Source of the DNA: Oscheius onirici
Taxonomy: Eukaryota; Nematoda; Chromadorea; Rhabditida; Rhabditidae
Direction: 5' to 3'
Length of the DNA: 64,000 bases
NCBI GenBank assembly: GCA_932521025.1
Contig: OW051468.1
Coordinates: 806,064 to 870,063, forward strand
Within the stretch, counting starts at the first letter, position 1. Each line of letters opens with the position of its first letter. A program made the position numbers and the translations under genes. Positions 60,879-64,000 of the stretch are shown here, piece by piece. The notes below the pieces were generated by a model. That model was given only the letters and a program-made list of their open reading frames with translations, had not been told where the DNA came from and did no database searches.

Positions 60879-62247
60879 CTCTTTCTCACAACCACAAAAC
60901 GGGAATCTGCTTCGATCTCAATAGCCAATCCTTGTACATTTCACTTATACTCTTTGTGTGTGTATGAATGAAGAGAGCAATTAGCCTTCTGGAATTTGGT
61001 AAGACTGGGAGGAGGGAAGAGGGGCTCAATTATAAGCAACAGCCAGAGTGACTGCTAATGCTATTAGAATGTCATAACCTCTATTAGAGAGAGAGGCGCT
61101 TGGAGGGGGGAAATGAAGTTAGGGAGAGGAAATTCTAAGAACGGGGTTAAAACGATAGGATTCAAGAATTTGAGTATTACCCTGGGTTCCTGGAGCATTT
61201 GGCTGCACTTAGACTTCGTCAGAAGATTTTCTCCCGCGCTTTTAACGTCAAAAACGCAAAGATAAGTTTAAAGCGTGTGTCCGGCTACGAAAAATCGCTG
61301 CGCACAGTTGGCCGAGTTCGGCACTTTAAAGGATTGCTTGTTGCGAGCGGTCTCGGTGCTATTTTGAAATCGAGCCCAAAGAGCGCGGGAGGACGAAATT
61401 TCGGCTGAATTCAAATTACCGCCGAGTCCGGAGCACGCGAAATAACTGGCTCGAGTTGCGCCCGGTTTCAACGGAAAATGGGTTAAACTGGTCCCGTCGC
61501 GAGTTTTTTTTGCGAATGAAAGATTTTCCGAAAAAAATCGAAGAAGAGGGCACCGCGCCCTTCTCCTAACGTAACCAATTACGTGCTGACTTTCTCCCGC
61601 TCTGACAGAATGAAATACCACCTCCCCACATTTCCTGCAAGGGGTGAAAATGCCCCTGTCGATATTTCGATCTCTGCACCATTTTCCCCCCGGAACCCCG
61701 GCTGATCGTAAACCGCGCGTTCGCCAAGCCTATAGTCTTTTTCCAGCTTCTAAAAAGTCTTTTTTCCAAGCTGCTATTCTAATTTTTCTTCCACAACCCA
61801 GTATTCGTCAAATTTACAGCGAAAATGTATTTTATCGAAGGAAAATGCGCTCAAAAATAATGAGAACAAGTGGAGAAAATTTAGGAAATAACATTTTGAT
61901 CAGCCGAGCAAAAATTCGTGACGGGGCCCAAAGTTTGCAGTCCTTTAAAATTTGAATTTACACCACTGAGAAAGCAGCTAAAGGGCACATGCACGCGCTC
62001 TGTTTCACACTGTTTTCCCCCATTTTTATTTTCTCGTAAACAGCGGAACCTCGGGGAATATATAGAGCCTATTTTCTCCTCTTTCCTTGCCATTTGCCTA
62101 TTTTGTATGAACGTGGGGGAAACTCGCTGTCACAATGTTGACTCGCCCAATGTTTACAGGTCGATTCTCATAACTTTTCATAGACTTTTGGGTTCCCCCT
62201 TGCCTTCTTTTTTTCGTCCAATCAAAGTCAGTTTTTCCTCCTTTCAG
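60879..62247. other. Intergenic DNA before the Rab gene
   Basis: No gene recognised. A GC-richer segment (about 61200-61560) might belong to a promoter. Open frames here match nothing I know. Confidence 0.5.
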
Positions 62248-62499
62248 ATGTCCCAATCGACCAAGGCCAAAGTAATATTTTTGGGAGACAGCGGCGTCGG
62301 GAAGACCTCAATCGTCCTGATGCAAGAAAAACGCCGTTTTGAAGAAGTCTACACAGCTACGCTGGGAGCCACTTTTATCGTCAGTACTGTGTAAATTTGT
62401 CCGTTTTAACGGTTAGAATGATTTTTTAGTCAGGTAGCCAATGAGTACATTCACTTTCAAATCTGGGATACGGCTGGACAGGAACGGTTCCGATCAATG
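62248..62499 (+). CDS. Rab-family small GTPase, first two exons (partial)
   Basis: Exons 62248-62388 and 62434-62499 encode 69 residues, the start of a Ras-superfamily GTPase. It starts MSQSTKAKVIFLGDSGVGKT, with the P-loop GDSGVGKT. Switch I is TLGATFIV, where most Rabs have TIG. Switch II is WDTAGQERFRSM, with the catalytic Gln. This pattern favours a Rab of the Rab5/21/22 group, but the subfamily is unresolved. CTTTCAG abuts the ATG. After the donor at 62500 I find no continuation in the remaining 1.5 kb, which is filled with repeats, so the rest lies beyond the window or the locus is broken. Confidence 0.85.
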
Positions 62500-62589
62500 G
62501 TAAGTGCGCTTTTGAATCATTTGTTGATATTTCCGTAGCGTGACCAAGCATATGAGCAATGTGTTTATAGGCAACAGGGGGGATTATGA

Positions 62590-62826
62590 AAGTTTCTCTG
62601 TCTCTCACTTTCTTCCTCCCGAATCACTGACTTTCTGTCCCACTGTCCGTCAAACTTTCTGTCTCTTTGACTCTTTTGTCTCTCAGTCTCTGTGATCTTC
62701 TGCTTTTTTGACGATCTGTCTCACTTTCTCTGACTCTTCCTCAGTCTCTCTGTCCCTCTAACTCTCTGTTCCTTTGTCTCTATCACTCTGTCTCTGAACA
62801 GATCATCTCTCTCTCTCTCTCTCTGT
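62590..62826. repeat. GACTCTCTGTCTCTCT array
   Basis: Imperfect CT-rich octamers ending in a short CTCTCTCT run. Confidence 0.8.
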
Positions 62827-62865
62827 AGATCGGGCCCTGCGACTGGGAATAGTGATTGAGATCAG

Positions 62866-63124
62866 TATACTTGGGCGACTCGACTCGATTCCGGATTCGA
62901 ATCCGAGTCGAGTCGAGCATCGATTCTAACGGGCTGTAACTAATATTTCGCGTTTTATAGTAGAATTTTACATTTTCACGCTAGTTTCTGAAACACTTTT
63001 CGAAAAAAAACACCAAAAAATTTCGACCCGACTAGGATTCGAATCCGGATTCGACTGGACATGGTCCACGAGTCGGACTCGAATCGGAATCGAGTCGAGA
63101 TTTTTGACTCGACGCCCAAGTATA
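62866..63124. mobile_element. TATACTTGGGCG-ended MITE with perfect 8-bp target duplication
   Basis: The ends TATACTTGGGCG and CGCCCAAGTATA are inverted, with GACTCGACTCG-type subterminal repeats on both sides. GAGATCAG flanks both ends exactly (62858-62865 and 63125-63132). No coding frame. The 8-bp duplication suggests hAT-type mobilisation. Confidence 0.85.
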
Positions 63125-63573
63125 GAGATCAGTATGTCCCAACAGAGTTGTCATCGTCATGAAAATTCTTCTCATCTTGACCGTGGCTCGAGGATCCATG
63201 ACAGCAACAGACCAAGAAAAGGAGCTGCATGACGAGTATGAGCCTAGTCTGTTCAAAATGTAGAGAACATAATTTGAATTGCCTCACGCTTTTTTCATAG
63301 AACTTTTTTCAAATATACTTGGCGGGGATTTAGCTGCATAGCACGTTACAGAATGAAAATTTTGAATACTCAGCCAATAAAAAGCGCGGGCCAACTCAAG
63401 TTATGCTCTATATATTTTGAACAAACCATAGATGACCCATCTTGATAAGAGTAACCAATCAAATCAAATTTATTTCCGGAATCGCAATCACAAAAGTGGG
63501 TCCTGCGCCGGCACCATGGATCTGAACCACTCAACTCCGCCAATCCGAGCTTGTCTCATCCATGTAGCAGGAC

Positions 63574-63869
63574 TAGACATGGCTGACGGGCCGGGCCGGC
63601 CCGGGCTTGGGCCTGAAAAGCCTGGCCCGCGGGGAAATTTTGGAAAAAGGGGGTGTTTTTTTGACCAAAATCTGCCTTTTTTTTTGTAAAAAAGTTCAGC
63701 AAAATATAACAATATTATTATTCTTTGATTTAGTTCTAGAATGCGCTAAAATGCGCTATAATATCACCATCTTCATTTTTGGTCCGATCCCGGTCCGACG
63801 GCCAAGTCTGAAACCTGGGCCGAGGCGGGCCGGCCCGGGCCTGGAATCTCCGGTCCGGAGCCATGTCTA
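63574..63869. mobile_element. hAT-like MITE, copy C, with perfect 8-bp target duplication
   Basis: TAGACATGGCT and AGCCATGTCTA ends. AGCAGGAC flanks both sides exactly. Its interior is the inverse orientation of copies A and B, with GCCCGCGGGGAAATTTTGG, an A/T centre and CGGCCAAGTCTGAAACC. Confidence 0.88.
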
Positions 63870-64000
63870 AGCAGGACAATGTCCAAGTCGTGTAGTCGCT
63901 CTTCTGATTTCGTCTTCCCACCGTGTGAGAGGATGCCCCAAAGTCCTTTTCCGTCCGATAGGCCACCATTCCGTAGATATTTTGGGCCATCTATCATTTG

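Larger units (their letters stand above)
62500..64000. other. Probable long Rab intron, repeat-filled
   Basis: It holds a CT-rich array (about 62590-62826), the TATACTTGGGCG element (62866-63124) and hAT-like copy C (63574-63869). I see no exon carrying the Rab NKxD or SAK motifs. Confidence 0.55.

Overview
This is a metazoan nuclear window, most likely from a nematode or another compact ecdysozoan genome. The genes are split by many short GT-AG introns, often 36-50 nt, with TTTTCAG-type acceptors. Intact tRNA genes with internal promoters lie inside introns, there are no bacterial signals, and the protein set is animal-specific (Toll receptor, survivin, ATM, Ig cell-surface protein). In at least seven of the eleven recognisable protein genes a splice acceptor sits 0-30 nt before the start codon and I see no upstream coding exon. 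That is what spliced-leader trans-splicing or a 5'-UTR intron would leave. The histone H4 has Cys in its VTYCEH segment, which I recall as a nematode feature.

Layout. Bases 1-23.8 kb are gene-poor: GACTCTCTGTCTCTCT-type microsatellites in both orientations, foldback elements, a tRNA-Asp gene, tRNA-like remnants and one weak candidate for a spliced minus-strand transcript (about 1.7-2.4 kb). From 23.8 to 32.2 kb lies a 14-exon Toll receptor on the plus strand, with a tRNA-Trp gene in intron 3 on the opposite strand. From 33.2 to 41.4 kb is a dense mitochondrial and cell-division cluster: TIMM23 (minus), PRELID3/slowmo (plus), METTL17/Rsm22 (minus, hosting an antisense tRNA-Ala) and a survivin-type BIR protein (plus). 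An ATM kinase gene of about 37 exons follows at 41.6-52.5 kb, only 186 bp after survivin. Next come two unrecognised genes (53.1-54.9 kb), a divergent two-intron histone H4 (55.2-55.9 kb), a three-Ig GPI-anchored protein of the lachesin/DIP/RIG-5 type (56.4-60.9 kb) and the first two exons of a Rab GTPase (62.2-62.5 kb) whose remainder lies outside the window.

The genes have housekeeping or signalling roles and do not form one pathway. Three neighbours are mitochondrial: TIMM23 (protein import), PRELID3 (phospholipid transfer) and METTL17 (small-ribosomal-subunit assembly). ATM and survivin act in genome stability and chromosome segregation. Toll and the Ig protein are cell-surface receptors or adhesion molecules.

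The most distinctive non-genic feature is the mobile DNA. Several small non-autonomous families with long terminal inverted repeats occupy introns and intergenic DNA, some with intact 8-bp target duplications, and subtracting them leaves introns of about 50-100 nt. The clearest structural surprises are a copy of a METTL17 exon-intron-tRNA-Ala block inside a PRELID3 intron and the unusual histone H4.
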